Part shown: positions 18,379-26,864 of the stretch, in pieces
Layout: every line of letters begins with the position of its first letter
How positions within the stretch are numbered: position 1 is the stretch's first letter
Origin: an uncultured Aquimarina sp.
GTDB taxonomy: Bacteria > Bacteroidota > Bacteroidia > Flavobacteriales > Flavobacteriaceae
DNA: 64,000 nucleotides
NCBI RefSeq assembly: GCF_947495315.1
Contig: NZ_CANLYD010000010.1
Span: forward strand, 124,001 to 188,000
Direction of reading: 5' to 3'
The notes under the pieces: model-generated
Databases searched by the model: none
Told to the model about the DNA's origin: nothing
Seen by the model: only the letters and a program-made list of their open reading frames with translations
Position numbers and translations under genes: made by a program

Positions 18379-19002
18379 ATGAACACACTTTACAAAACTT
18401 TCTTTTTATTTATTATCATTGTTGGGGCAATGAGTTGTGGGGGTTCTAAAAAAGCAGAACAAGAAGCGTTAGCTCAAGCTAGGAGAGATTCTATTGCCTT
18501 GGCAAAACAAAATGCGGTCCTACCTATTCAAAAAAAATACGGAGCTATTCTAGGGATTCCTCCAAAAGAAATAAATAATGTTCCCTTATTTGAGTTTATT
18601 GATGACTGGATGAATGCTCCATATAAACTTGGCGGAAATACGAAACAAGGGATTGATTGTTCCTATTTTACTCAATATATTTTTCATGATGTATATGGTA
18701 ATTTAATTGAACGAACTGCCCAAAAACAGTTTGACGCACCAGACACCAACAAGTTTAAAGGACAACATAACCTTAAACAAGGAGATCTTATATTTTTTAA
18801 TAATAAAGGATCAGAATTTCGTGAAATCACTCATGTAGGATTTTATCTTGGCAATAATCGATTCGTTCATTCTACCTCAAGAAGAGGGAATTCTGGCGGA
18901 AATGGTGTACAAATTAGCGATTTAACAAAACAACCTTGGCAAAGAATGTTTGTTGCCGGAGGAAAAAAACCTAAATTTAGCAACAATACTCCCGAAAATT
19001 AA
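18379..19002 (+). CDS. C40 (NlpC/P60) peptidase lipoprotein linked to the T6SS
   Basis: Cell-wall peptidase of the NlpC/P60 family. A lipoprotein signal ends at AMSCGGS (Cys20). The catalytic Cys is in GIDCSYFTQYIF, and the His in EITHVGFYLGNNRFVHST; these are the papain-like dyad of the family. A charged linker (AEQEALAQARRDS) separates the lipid anchor from the enzyme. It heads the plus-strand transcript that continues into tssG and tssN and diverges from tssE. A role in opening peptidoglycan for T6SS assembly is likely by analogy with other T6SS-linked wall hydrolases, but unproven; an ordinary housekeeping endopeptidase is the alternative. Confidence 0.85.
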   Translation: MNTLYKTFFLFIIIVGAMSCGGSKKAEQEALAQARRDSIALAKQNAVLPIQKKYGAILGIPPKEINNVPLFEFIDDWMNAPYKLGGNTKQGIDCSYFTQYIFHDVYGNLIERTAQKQFDAPDTNKFKGQHNLKQGDLIFFNNKGSEFREITHVGFYLGNNRFVHSTSRRGNSGGNGVQISDLTKQPWQRMFVAGGKKPKFSNNTPEN

Positions 19003-19034
19003 ACAAAGTAACATTCTTTACACCAACTAAACGA

Positions 19035-19958
19035 ATGAGTGACAAACAGGTACAAGATGTATATCAAGAGCTAATAAGTACGTATCAAAATCTAAAAGCG
19101 GAAATTTTCGTGACTGAGATTTTAGAAAATTCTGATTTAGACCTAACAGATATTGACATTTTTAATAAAAGTACTTTTTCTAGATCCTATAGACGGGATG
19201 TGATTGATTTCAAAGTAGATTCATATTCCGAAAATACGGATAAACTACAATTCAACTTAGCTAGAAACAGTCTTTACGACACGCTTCCGGAAGGATTATT
19301 CCACGAACCTGTTAAAGCTAAAAGCAACATTTCGTTTACCGAATTGCATCAAAAGCAGAAAAAGCAAGAAAAAGATGCTCGATCCTTTTTTTCTCCTTTG
19401 GAGAATGAATTTTTTACCCAAAAAGTCAATATAGAAAAAAGCGAAAGAAAATTAATTAATGAATTTGCCAATTTAAAGACAGATTTTCTTTTGAAATTTT
19501 GGAATTTAGATCCCGATATTCCTACTGACTATAGTATTAAATTATTGCAATTACTGCCATACGTTCACAAAATATCTGGTGAAATTGAACTTACAGCCCT
19601 AAGTCTGGAAAAGATTATCGGAGAGAAAGTTACGATTGAAAAAAAATACAAAACAGTAGATAAAAATATACATGAAACATCTACTGAACATCAACTTGGT
19701 GTGGATCTTGTTTTAGAACTAAAAGAAACAATTATATCATATCCTTATTGGGAAATTACAATAGGGCCTGTGAACGAAAAAAATATTGATAAATATATAG
19801 TGAGTGGTGCTACTAAAAAATTTATTACTATCTTTTGTGACTATTTTATCCCTATGGAAATAGACACTAAAATTAATGTAACATATTCGAGTAAAGAAGA
19901 AACATTTGTATTACATGAGACTAACAGTCCCAGAATGGGTCTAACAACTATGATATGA
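19035..19958 (+). CDS. TssG-like T6SS baseplate protein
   Basis: A 307-aa soluble protein between a C40 peptidase and tssN. The segment KLQFNLARNSLYDTLPEGLFHEP resembles the TssG region where an Arg-rich strand precedes a conserved LP and F; the rest is helical then strand-rich, ending in a domain with YPYWEITIGPV. Bacteroidota T6SS loci encode a TssG homologue, and no other candidate exists in this window. The stop overlaps the tssN start by 4 bp (ATGA), so the two are translationally coupled. Confidence in the TssG name is moderate; a different baseplate or membrane-adaptor protein is possible. Confidence 0.65.
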   Translation: MSDKQVQDVYQELISTYQNLKAEIFVTEILENSDLDLTDIDIFNKSTFSRSYRRDVIDFKVDSYSENTDKLQFNLARNSLYDTLPEGLFHEPVKAKSNISFTELHQKQKKQEKDARSFFSPLENEFFTQKVNIEKSERKLINEFANLKTDFLLKFWNLDPDIPTDYSIKLLQLLPYVHKISGEIELTALSLEKIIGEKVTIEKKYKTVDKNIHETSTEHQLGVDLVLELKETIISYPYWEITIGPVNEKNIDKYIVSGATKKFITIFCDYFIPMEIDTKINVTYSSKEETFVLHETNSPRMGLTTMI

Positions 19959-20830
19959 GTTTGATATTACAATCTACAGCACTAAATGCTGATTTTTTTA
20001 AGGTGGGAATAATACTATTAGCCGTTAGCGTTATACTAATGGGAGTTGTTGCCGGACTAAAGAAACTTTTTGTCAAAAACAAAAAGAAGTTCTTCCTATA
20101 CATGCTAGTAGTTCTTTTATTATTTGCTGCAACAGCTTTATTAAGTAATGAGAAGGTTCTTAATGATGTTCCTTTAAATAGTTTTATTGGATTTCAAGTT
20201 ATCTTTTTATGCCTAGGTTCATTACATGTCCTAGCAATGCGTAAATTTTTTCCTAATTTATTAGATGACAACCCTACTCGTTTCTGGCCCGAATTTTTAT
20301 ACACGATAATTACTATATTTATTGGTCTTATTACATTCCTATTTGTAGTTGGTATTTATAAACCAGAATACAAATATATATTTGCCGCATCCTCGATTTG
20401 TTTTCTCATCCCCATAATGATTGTTAAACTATACGAATTTGCCGTTTCTGTTCCAGTACCTATATATAAGAAATGGTTCTACCCTATTGATAAGAAAATG
20501 AAAGACCCTAAAGATGATGAACTAATAAATCCTTTAGTTATTTCATTTGAATTCAACAAAGGAGAAAACATAGAAGAGTTAAGCAACTTTAGACTAAAGG
20601 CTCCTGAAAAGATGGAATTTGGAAAACTTTTCTACTTCTTCATCAATGATTATAACGACAGACACCCTGAAGGAGAAATTGAGTTCCTTGATGACAAAAA
20701 CAATCCATATGGATGGATTTTTTACACCAAACCCAATTGGATAGGTATACAAACTCATGTAGACTTCACTAGAACGATTGAAGGGAATAACATCAAAGAA
20801 AATGACATAATCATCTGCAAGAGAGCATAA
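19955..20830 (+). CDS. tssN: T6SS subtype iii membrane protein TssN
   Basis: TssN is specific to Bacteroidota T6SS and replaces the proteobacterial TssL/TssM inner-membrane components. The 291-aa protein has five predicted membrane helices (about 14-35, 45-63, 74-94, 112-133, 142-163) and then a soluble C-terminal domain of about 120 residues (PLVISFEFNKGENIEELSNF ... ENDIIICKRA) that looks ubiquitin-like or FHA-like in its strand pattern and should face the cytoplasm to contact TssK. It overlaps the upstream gene by 4 bp. A strong terminator follows. Confidence 0.85.
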   Translation: MSLILQSTALNADFFKVGIILLAVSVILMGVVAGLKKLFVKNKKKFFLYMLVVLLLFAATALLSNEKVLNDVPLNSFIGFQVIFLCLGSLHVLAMRKFFPNLLDDNPTRFWPEFLYTIITIFIGLITFLFVVGIYKPEYKYIFAASSICFLIPIMIVKLYEFAVSVPVPIYKKWFYPIDKKMKDPKDDELINPLVISFEFNKGENIEELSNFRLKAPEKMEFGKLFYFFINDYNDRHPEGEIEFLDDKNNPYGWIFYTKPNWIGIQTHVDFTRTIEGNNIKENDIIICKRA

Positions 20831-20853
20831 AAAATATATGTTAAAATATTGTT

Positions 20854-20892
20854 AAAAAGATCTCAAAAAATGTCCGTTGAGATCTTTTTTTT
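20854..20892 (+). terminator. Rho-independent terminator after tssN
   Basis: A stem AAAAAGATCTCAA / TTGA-GATCTTTTT with a 10-nt loop and an eight-T tail lies 24 bp after the tssN stop. It insulates the baseplate transcript from hcp. Confidence 0.85.
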
Positions 20893-20993
20893 GTTAGACA
20901 AACTTCACGACGAAGTGCAAATTCCCTGAAAACAGTGTAGTCCTTTTCTTTCTTAATCCACTGATTCTAGATCTCTTAATGATGTAATAGTAA

Positions 20994-21033
20994 TTTGAAT
21001 TAAATATATTTTACTATCTTGTACCCGTACAAG
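20994..21033 (+). promoter_or_regulatory. hcp promoter with overlapping palindromic operator
   Basis: TTTG (20994-20997), 17 nt, then TATCTTG (21015-21021) approximates the flavobacterial promoter. A perfect 7-bp inverted repeat, CTTGTACCCGTACAAG (21018-21033), overlaps the -7 element and the predicted start of transcription. A dimeric regulator bound there would block or recruit polymerase at the highly expressed tube gene. Confidence 0.5.
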
Positions 21034-21086
21034 TTACATTTATTATTATACTTTATTATTTATTATTAATTTAAAAATTATTTATT

Positions 21087-21473
21087 ATGTCTTTTAAAGC
21101 AAAATTAAAAGTAGGAGGATCTGAGTTCAATGTTTTGAGCAGTAGTTATGGTCTTCATCAAGAAACTGACGCAACCGGGCGTCCATCTTCAATCACTCGT
21201 GGAGGTAGAATCACTGTTACAGTTGAATCAACAGCGGAAACTATTTTGTCTGATTTAGCATTTAACAACTTTCAAATGACTGATGGGGAAATTGTATTTA
21301 TGAAAAGAGATACAGAAGCTACAGCAAAGGCACTTAAGTTCAAATTTGCTTACTTAGTTAAGTATGTGGAAACATTTGACTCAACGGGTAATAACCCTAT
21401 GACAGAAACGGTGACTTTTTCTGCAAAAGAAATTGGTATTGGTACTGCTGAACATATTAACGAGTGGGTATAA
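21087..21473 (+). CDS. tssD: T6SS tube protein Hcp/TssD (main copy)
   Basis: Hcp builds the inner tube that is expelled by sheath contraction. The 128-aa Bacteroidota-type TssD shows the family pattern: SFKAKLKVGGSEFNVLSSSY at the start, QETDATGRPSS loop, TVESTAETILSDLAF helix and the closing TVTFSAKEIGIGTAEHINEW. It contains no Cys. It has its own promoter and is flanked by strong hairpins on both sides, fitting high monocistronic expression. It lies before a second, divergent hcp and before vgrG. Confidence 0.93.
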   Translation: MSFKAKLKVGGSEFNVLSSSYGLHQETDATGRPSSITRGGRITVTVESTAETILSDLAFNNFQMTDGEIVFMKRDTEATAKALKFKFAYLVKYVETFDSTGNNPMTETVTFSAKEIGIGTAEHINEWV

Positions 21474-21501
21474 TCCCGATTACTTAAAATAAGAATAAGA
21501 T

Positions 21502-21527
21502 AAAGGGAGTGTTTTTTCACTCCCTTT
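21502..21527 (+). terminator. Perfect hairpin after hcp1
   Basis: AAAGGGAGTG and CACTCCCTTT pair perfectly (10 bp) around a six-T loop, 28 bp after the hcp1 stop. The T-tract is in the loop rather than after the stem, so it may protect the mRNA 3' end or act as a partial terminator before the second hcp gene. Confidence 0.7.
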
Positions 21528-21635
21528 GCTATCTATTTTAAGCTGCTATCATTTCCTATATCTAAACTATTTTAATGCATAAATAAGATGATAACGGAAT
21601 TGATAAAGTATTTATTAATATTAAAAATAGTACTT

Positions 21636-22031
21636 ATGTCATTTTTAGCAAAACTAGATCTTGACGGGGAAGAAATTACTGTTTTAGATTGCTCTTTCAC
21701 CTTCAGACAAGATACCGATTACACGGGGAGACCATGTGCCAAACCGCAAGGGGGTCAAGTTAGTTTATTAATAGAATCTACCGGAAAAACAGATTTTCTG
21801 GATTGGTGTATCTCTCCAAGCGTTACCAAAAGTTGTAAAGTCACCTTTTTTAGAAGAGACAATATGTCTAGCCTTAAAAATGTAGATATTAAAGATGCTT
21901 ACTGCATTGAGTATACAGAACATTTTAATGCCGAAAGCGATAAACCTTTACAGGTACATCTAGTCCTTTCTGCAAAAGAGATCTCAATTAAAGGAACTAC
22001 GTTTACCAATAATTGGCCTTCTAAAGCCTAG
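21636..22031 (+). CDS. Second Hcp/TssD paralogue, cysteine-rich
   Basis: Divergent Hcp-family protein. The frame opens at 21588, but the Met at 21636 (MSFLAKLDLDGEEI) aligns exactly with the start of Hcp1, giving 131 aa. The fold markers are kept: RQDTDYTGRPCAKP loop, SLLIESTGKTDFLDW helix and LSAKEISIKG...NW ending. It differs from Hcp1 by five Cys residues (in the DCS, PCA, WCI, SCK and YCI contexts), against none in Hcp1. It may be a cargo-specific tube segment or a chaperone for an effector; which one cannot be told here. Confidence 0.85.
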   Translation: MSFLAKLDLDGEEITVLDCSFTFRQDTDYTGRPCAKPQGGQVSLLIESTGKTDFLDWCISPSVTKSCKVTFFRRDNMSSLKNVDIKDAYCIEYTEHFNAESDKPLQVHLVLSAKEISIKGTTFTNNWPSKA

Positions 22032-22462
22032 GCTCCATAGGTACTGGAAAAAGCCTAAAAATAAGCTGGGTGAGACAACAAAGAATCTTTACCAAAAACA
22101 TATCGCCCTTTTGGCTTATGGATGGTTGGGACACACAAAGAACCTTAGTAAGCGCCTCATAATCAATTTAATGGAAGACACCTTTATTTCACATAGGTGT
22201 TTTCTTATTAAATTATGGCAACACTTATATGTAGATAACACGTTATAAAAAGAAGTTTTTGAACAAAAACATCTTCGACGTTTGAACCTTTATCTAAACC
22301 TTTTTCTTTTCCAAAGAATAAACAAAAAAAACAGATACTATTTTTAATGAAAAACCAAGACGCTAGTGGGCTTTAATTTTAAAATAGTAACTTTATAAAA
22401 ACTGAGTAAAACGGTATTATCAACTTACTACAAGCTGATGAATCACTAAAAAAACAAAAAGT
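22032..22462. other. Intergenic region between hcp2 and vgrG1
   Basis: These 431 bp have no gene that I can support. A hairpin at 22175-22204 is a likely terminator. Two imperfect copies of a phrase around ACAAAGAA (near 22073 and 22134) look like a decayed direct repeat or degraded coding DNA. No full promoter match was found before vgrG1. Confidence 0.5.
22175..22204 (+). terminator. Terminator-like hairpin downstream of hcp2
   Basis: AAGACACCT and AGGTGTTTT form an 8-9 bp stem over an 11-nt loop, followed by T-rich sequence. It lies 144 bp beyond hcp2 and 259 bp before vgrG1. Confidence 0.65.
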
Positions 22463-24247
22463 ATGGCATTACAATCTACAACACAAATATTTATTGGCGG
22501 ATCACCAATAAATGCTTACAAACGATTAATGCTACATCAGGAAATTGATGCGCACCACATATTAGAATTAGTATGCAGAATGGATGTTCTGGAGAATATT
22601 ACAGGAGACATAGCATCTCAAACCAAAAATTATCTTGGACAAATTATCACAGTCCAAATATCATCATTAGGTACGCTATCCGGTTATAGAGAATTCGAAT
22701 TTAAAGGTGTCGTTACTTCCGTAAACAGTACTATGGGATTCCATCAGCAAAATGGTGACCTGGTGACCATAAAAGCACATAGCTGTAGTATTATTGCAGA
22801 TGACGGACCACATTACAATTCTTTTAATGATGTTGATTTGGCAACTGTTTTAGATGAAACTTTTAAAGGATACGACCAATCCAAATTAGAAACTATTTTT
22901 AACCCTTCTGGTTCCGACAATATTCATTACACCGTTCAGCATAAAGAAAGTGCTTTTCAATACACCAGTAGATTAGCAGCACAATATAGTGAATGGTTTT
23001 ATTATGACGGAAGTGCTTTAGTATTCGGTAAACCCGAAGATCAAGAAGAAGTTACACTGACTTACGGTCATGATTTACAGGAATTCTCATTGGATCTAAA
23101 ACCTTCATCTAACAGTTATAAATACTTCACCAATGATTACCTGACAGATGGACAACACGAAAAAGCCACTAGTGAAATAAGTTCTGGAGTTAATGGATAT
23201 AACGGATTTACTAGTAATAAAGGGGATGAAATATTCCCAAATGAGACTAATGTATATTTAAACTCCTACAACGATCCTTCTCTAAAACAAAGATTAGATA
23301 CACATGTAGAACAGCAGAAAAAGGCTGCAGAGATAAAGCAAGTAATATTTAAAGGATCAAGTGATAATCCAGGTGTGAAAATTGGTCAGGTGGTAAGCAT
23401 TAAAGGCGATGGAGCTGATTATGGAAGTTTTAGAATCACCAGTGTTACCCACACAAATACAGAGAATGGACGCTATCAAAATAGATTTGAAGGAGTAACT
23501 GCTGATTTGGATGTATATCCAAACACAAACTTGATGGCATTTCCAAAAAGCGAAACCCAGGTAGCAATTGTGAAGGAAAATAGTGATCCAGACGGAATCG
23601 GAAGAATTAGGGTACAGTTTCCTTGGCAAAAACAAAATGGTGAATTATCACCTTGGTTAAGAATTGTAACTCCTCACGCAGGTGGAGAAAAAGGGTTTCA
23701 TTTCATTCCGGAGATTGATGAAGAAGTACTAATTGGTTTTGAAGGTGGTAACGCAGAAAGACCTTACGTATTAGGTACACTGTATACCGGAGGAGCTAAT
23801 CCTGCTGGTTGGAACACACAGAGTAATGACGTAAAAGCTTTACGAACAAGAAGCGGTCATACTGTAGAACTAAACGATGCTGATGGAGCAGAATTTATTA
23901 TGATTACGGATAAGAACAGAAATATAATTCATATAGATACTGCTAATAATGACATTACTATTTCCGCTGGAGAAAATATGACATTGAATGCCAAAAACAT
24001 GCAGATAAACGTAGATGAAAATTTAGATATATCTGTTGGCAAGAATAAAAACGAAACAATTTCTGAAGATTATTTTATTAGTGCTACTAATGAAGATCGC
24101 CAAATTGGTGAAACCATTAAGGTAATAAGTAGTGAGTATAAACAAGAGGCTCAGGAAATAACAACTGATGCGAGTGGTGAGATTAAAACGAATGCCGGCG
24201 GTAAAATTACCATTGCAAGTGCAGAAACGGTGGAGTATGGAGAGTAA
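22463..24247 (+). CDS. vgrG: T6SS spike protein VgrG (first copy)
   Basis: VgrG/TssI trimers cap the Hcp tube and carry effectors. The 594-aa protein has gp27-like domains (about 1-330; LHQEIDAHHILELVCRMDV is the D1 barrel), the gp5 OB fold (about 355-440; VQFPWQKQNGELSPWLRIVTPHAG and GFEGGNAERPYVLGTLY) and a C-terminal beta-prism with regular short repeats (NITISAGENMTLNAKNMQIN...) that ends in a polar tip. It is about 70 percent identical by eye to the second VgrG through residue 460 and then diverges. The downstream genes (phospholipase, DUF2931, adaptor, DUF4280 effector, peptidase) are its probable cargo and their immunity. Confidence 0.95.
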   Translation: MALQSTTQIFIGGSPINAYKRLMLHQEIDAHHILELVCRMDVLENITGDIASQTKNYLGQIITVQISSLGTLSGYREFEFKGVVTSVNSTMGFHQQNGDLVTIKAHSCSIIADDGPHYNSFNDVDLATVLDETFKGYDQSKLETIFNPSGSDNIHYTVQHKESAFQYTSRLAAQYSEWFYYDGSALVFGKPEDQEEVTLTYGHDLQEFSLDLKPSSNSYKYFTNDYLTDGQHEKATSEISSGVNGYNGFTSNKGDEIFPNETNVYLNSYNDPSLKQRLDTHVEQQKKAAEIKQVIFKGSSDNPGVKIGQVVSIKGDGADYGSFRITSVTHTNTENGRYQNRFEGVTADLDVYPNTNLMAFPKSETQVAIVKENSDPDGIGRIRVQFPWQKQNGELSPWLRIVTPHAGGEKGFHFIPEIDEEVLIGFEGGNAERPYVLGTLYTGGANPAGWNTQSNDVKALRTRSGHTVELNDADGAEFIMITDKNRNIIHIDTANNDITISAGENMTLNAKNMQINVDENLDISVGKNKNETISEDYFISATNEDRQIGETIKVISSEYKQEAQEITTDASGEIKTNAGGKITIASAETVEYGE

Positions 24248-24296
24248 TCTCATTTTGGAAGTTATTTTTTAAAGTTTGCTATAATTAATAAAATTT

Positions 24297-25781
24297 ATGG
24301 GAAGTATTGGATTAACAGCGGCAGCATCAGGAGCACAAGAGACTAGTAAAAATGTACTTAGTGGAGTAAATGTACAAACTGCTCCGGTTCATGTTGGTAA
24401 TGCTGAATATGACGAGTTAACTCCAGAAGACTCTGCTGATATAATAGTCGGTATTTTTTTTGATGGAACTTTAAATAATCGAGCCAATACCAGAGCAAGG
24501 CTTGAATATACTAATAAAACTAACCGTCAACCATATGACAGAAATTCTGCTGACGGATACACGAATTGGATTGGTATTAAAAGAACGGGGAGTTATGATA
24601 ATGATTATTCTAATGTATCCAGAATGGAACCTGCTTATGAAAAAATAAATGAAGAAAAAAAACATCAACTTTCTATCTATATAGAAGGTATCGGGACAGA
24701 AGATCACGAAGGAGATAGTACCTGGGGGAAAAGTATGGGAAAAGGTGCGACCGGAGTTAAAGGGAAAGTAAAAAAAGGATGTGAGGAAATTGCTAAACTA
24801 ATTAATGAGTTAGGAGTTGAGAAAATAAATAGTATTCAGATTGATGCTTATGGTTTTAGCCGAGGAGCTGCTGCTGCAAGAAATTTTGTTTTTGAAATTA
24901 ATCAAAGAAAAGGAGATCGAAAAGAGATCCTAATGGACGGATTGTATCAGTACACAGGGCAACTATACCAAGAAGATGGGGGCGTCTTAGGGGAGAAATT
25001 AAAAGAACTTGGTCTAGAAACCAGGCTCAAACCTCAAGCTAGATTTGTGGGATTATATGATACTGTAGCCTCTTTTGGAGTATATCATCAAAATGATGTA
25101 GAACAACTTAATTTGGACGCTATAAAGAAAGCTCGTTTTACATTCCAGTTAGCAGCGAATGATGAGCATAGAAGTAATTTTATGTTAACTAAAATTGGTA
25201 GTGCCAGAGGAAAAGAAAAATATCTCCCGGGAGTACATTCAGATATCGGAGGAGGCTATACGGATAATGCTGATGAAGAAGTTACTCTGGACTATGGAGG
25301 ATATTTACCTAAACTAGAAGAAGAACGTACTAGACTTATCCAACAAGGATGGTATTTGGATGATCTACGTCAAATTTGGGTAGATGATGTTTGGGGAACC
25401 CTCAAAGCCAAACGAACAGGAATATCTAATAAATATAGCTATATCCCTTTACATATTATGGTAGAATATTCCATAAAGAAAAAACTAGAGTACGATAAAA
25501 ATTTAATTATCGAAGATTATCCTATTATTGACGACGCTAGTAAGCGTGTTAAACTAACGGATGTTAAAAAACGTTTAGATCAATATGTAAATGATCAGAA
25601 TGAGGAACTAGCCTTTACAAGTCCAGCGGATGAGGAAATGTTAAAAGCATTACGTAACGAATATTTCCACTTCTCTGCACACTATAATGATCGAGTACTA
25701 GGAGTTGTGCCTCCTATGAAACCTAATAGAGAAAATGGTGTAAGAACGAGAGGAACACTAGAAGGGAATTTAAATGACTAG
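24297..25781 (+). CDS. Tle1-type T6SS phospholipase effector (DUF2235 alpha/beta hydrolase)
   Basis: Predicted phospholipase of the Tle1/DUF2235 family, injected to destroy target membranes. Catalytic triad candidates are all present: nucleophile Ser188 in GFSRG, Asp255 in LYDTVAS and His314 in GVHSDIGGGY. The opening IIVGIFFDGTLNN and the acidic oxyanion-turn region are characteristic of the family. There is no PAAR domain, signal peptide or MIX motif; the first 45 residues (small, Ala/Gly-rich) may be the VgrG-docking region. It starts 49 bp after vgrG1 and overlaps the DUF2931 lipoprotein gene by 8 bp, a classic effector-immunity arrangement. Confidence 0.88.
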   Translation: MGSIGLTAAASGAQETSKNVLSGVNVQTAPVHVGNAEYDELTPEDSADIIVGIFFDGTLNNRANTRARLEYTNKTNRQPYDRNSADGYTNWIGIKRTGSYDNDYSNVSRMEPAYEKINEEKKHQLSIYIEGIGTEDHEGDSTWGKSMGKGATGVKGKVKKGCEEIAKLINELGVEKINSIQIDAYGFSRGAAAARNFVFEINQRKGDRKEILMDGLYQYTGQLYQEDGGVLGEKLKELGLETRLKPQARFVGLYDTVASFGVYHQNDVEQLNLDAIKKARFTFQLAANDEHRSNFMLTKIGSARGKEKYLPGVHSDIGGGYTDNADEEVTLDYGGYLPKLEEERTRLIQQGWYLDDLRQIWVDDVWGTLKAKRTGISNKYSYIPLHIMVEYSIKKKLEYDKNLIIEDYPIIDDASKRVKLTDVKKRLDQYVNDQNEELAFTSPADEEMLKALRNEYFHFSAHYNDRVLGVVPPMKPNRENGVRTRGTLEGNLND

Positions 25782-26847
25782 AGGATATTTTTTATTTTTA
25801 ACACTAACCTTGATTTATCTGAATTCTTGTAAAAATTCAGATAAAATTAATATACCAGAAACTGGATCTATAATGACAACTACCCAAAAAGATAAGAAAT
25901 ACGAGTGGCTACCCACGGAATGTGCTCCAGAAATATATCCCGTTAGAATTAAAGAAGGATATTTTATTATGGAAGACGGAAACTCGATAGAAATACCTAG
26001 TGGTGGCAGAACTGTTCATAATGGATGGGGGCAAATAGGATCTACCTATATAGTTGGAGATGATCTTAAACCAATACCCCGAAAATTAAAAATCACTTGG
26101 ATTTCTTATGCTGAAAACAAGTTTTATAGTGGTGATTTTGACTTACCCTCAGAAGAAATCCAACGATTTTTTGAAAAAGGCTTTCTAGATCGAAGAAATA
26201 AACAAGAAAACTATTCTAGAATAGTAGTGGGCATGGCTCCTGGAGGGATTGTGTCTATTTGGCTATTAGGAGCAGGTTCAACTGTAGAAATAGGACAATA
26301 TATAGCCAAAGAAATCAACTTGGAAATTAATGATTTATCACCGAACACTACTTTGGATAGAGAAACCTATGTTTCTAATAGAATAAATAGTCTAAAAGAA
26401 GATAAACTCAAAAAATTAAATGAAGTTGGTATTAGAACTGATATCTGGAAAACATACAGGAAACGTTACTCATGGAAACCGGTTTATAATTTTAACAGCC
26501 AAGCAGAAGCAACAAAAACTCTTATTGATTTTTTTAATGGAGAAAGCATACATACGTTTAGCAAAAATCCATCGCTAACATCTTTTCAGGATTTTGCGGT
26601 TCCAAAATATACCCGATTTTATTGGGTAGATAAAAACAAAAATGAATTTGGAAGTAAAATATATTTTGATGAAAATGAAATGTATGAAACTTTTGATAAA
26701 ATCTTTGCAAACCCTAAAGTTAAACAGGCTGTTTTAAATTTTGAAGTAGATAAATACAATAGTAATATAAAAGTATTTATTGAAAGTGACGTTGAACGTT
26801 TAGAGTTAAAAAAAGCTACGATAAAAGTATATGAAGCTTCTAATTAA
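25774..26847 (+). CDS. DUF2931 lipoprotein, probable Tle1 immunity
   Basis: Lipoprotein of 357 aa with signal ending at YLNSCKNS (Cys19). DUF2931 features include the segment PRKLKITWISYAENKFYSGDF near residue 110 and GMAPGGIVSIWLLGAG near residue 150. DUF2931 proteins are repeatedly found next to Tle1 phospholipases as periplasmic immunity proteins, which fits the 8-bp overlap with the upstream effector. Most relatives are about 200 aa; this one carries an extra C-terminal domain of about 150 residues (KNPSLTSFQDFAVPKYTRFYWVDK...) of unknown nature. Confidence 0.8.
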   Translation: MTRGYFLFLTLTLIYLNSCKNSDKINIPETGSIMTTTQKDKKYEWLPTECAPEIYPVRIKEGYFIMEDGNSIEIPSGGRTVHNGWGQIGSTYIVGDDLKPIPRKLKITWISYAENKFYSGDFDLPSEEIQRFFEKGFLDRRNKQENYSRIVVGMAPGGIVSIWLLGAGSTVEIGQYIAKEINLEINDLSPNTTLDRETYVSNRINSLKEDKLKKLNEVGIRTDIWKTYRKRYSWKPVYNFNSQAEATKTLIDFFNGESIHTFSKNPSLTSFQDFAVPKYTRFYWVDKNKNEFGSKIYFDENEMYETFDKIFANPKVKQAVLNFEVDKYNSNIKVFIESDVERLELKKATIKVYEASN

Positions 26848-26864
26848 CAGAATTCTATAAAACA

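Noticed and set aside
22060..22150. Two imperfect copies of an ACAAAGAA-containing phrase between hcp2 and vgrG1, possibly an insertion sequence end
   Set aside because: The similarity is short and broken, no transposase frame or target-site duplication is visible.
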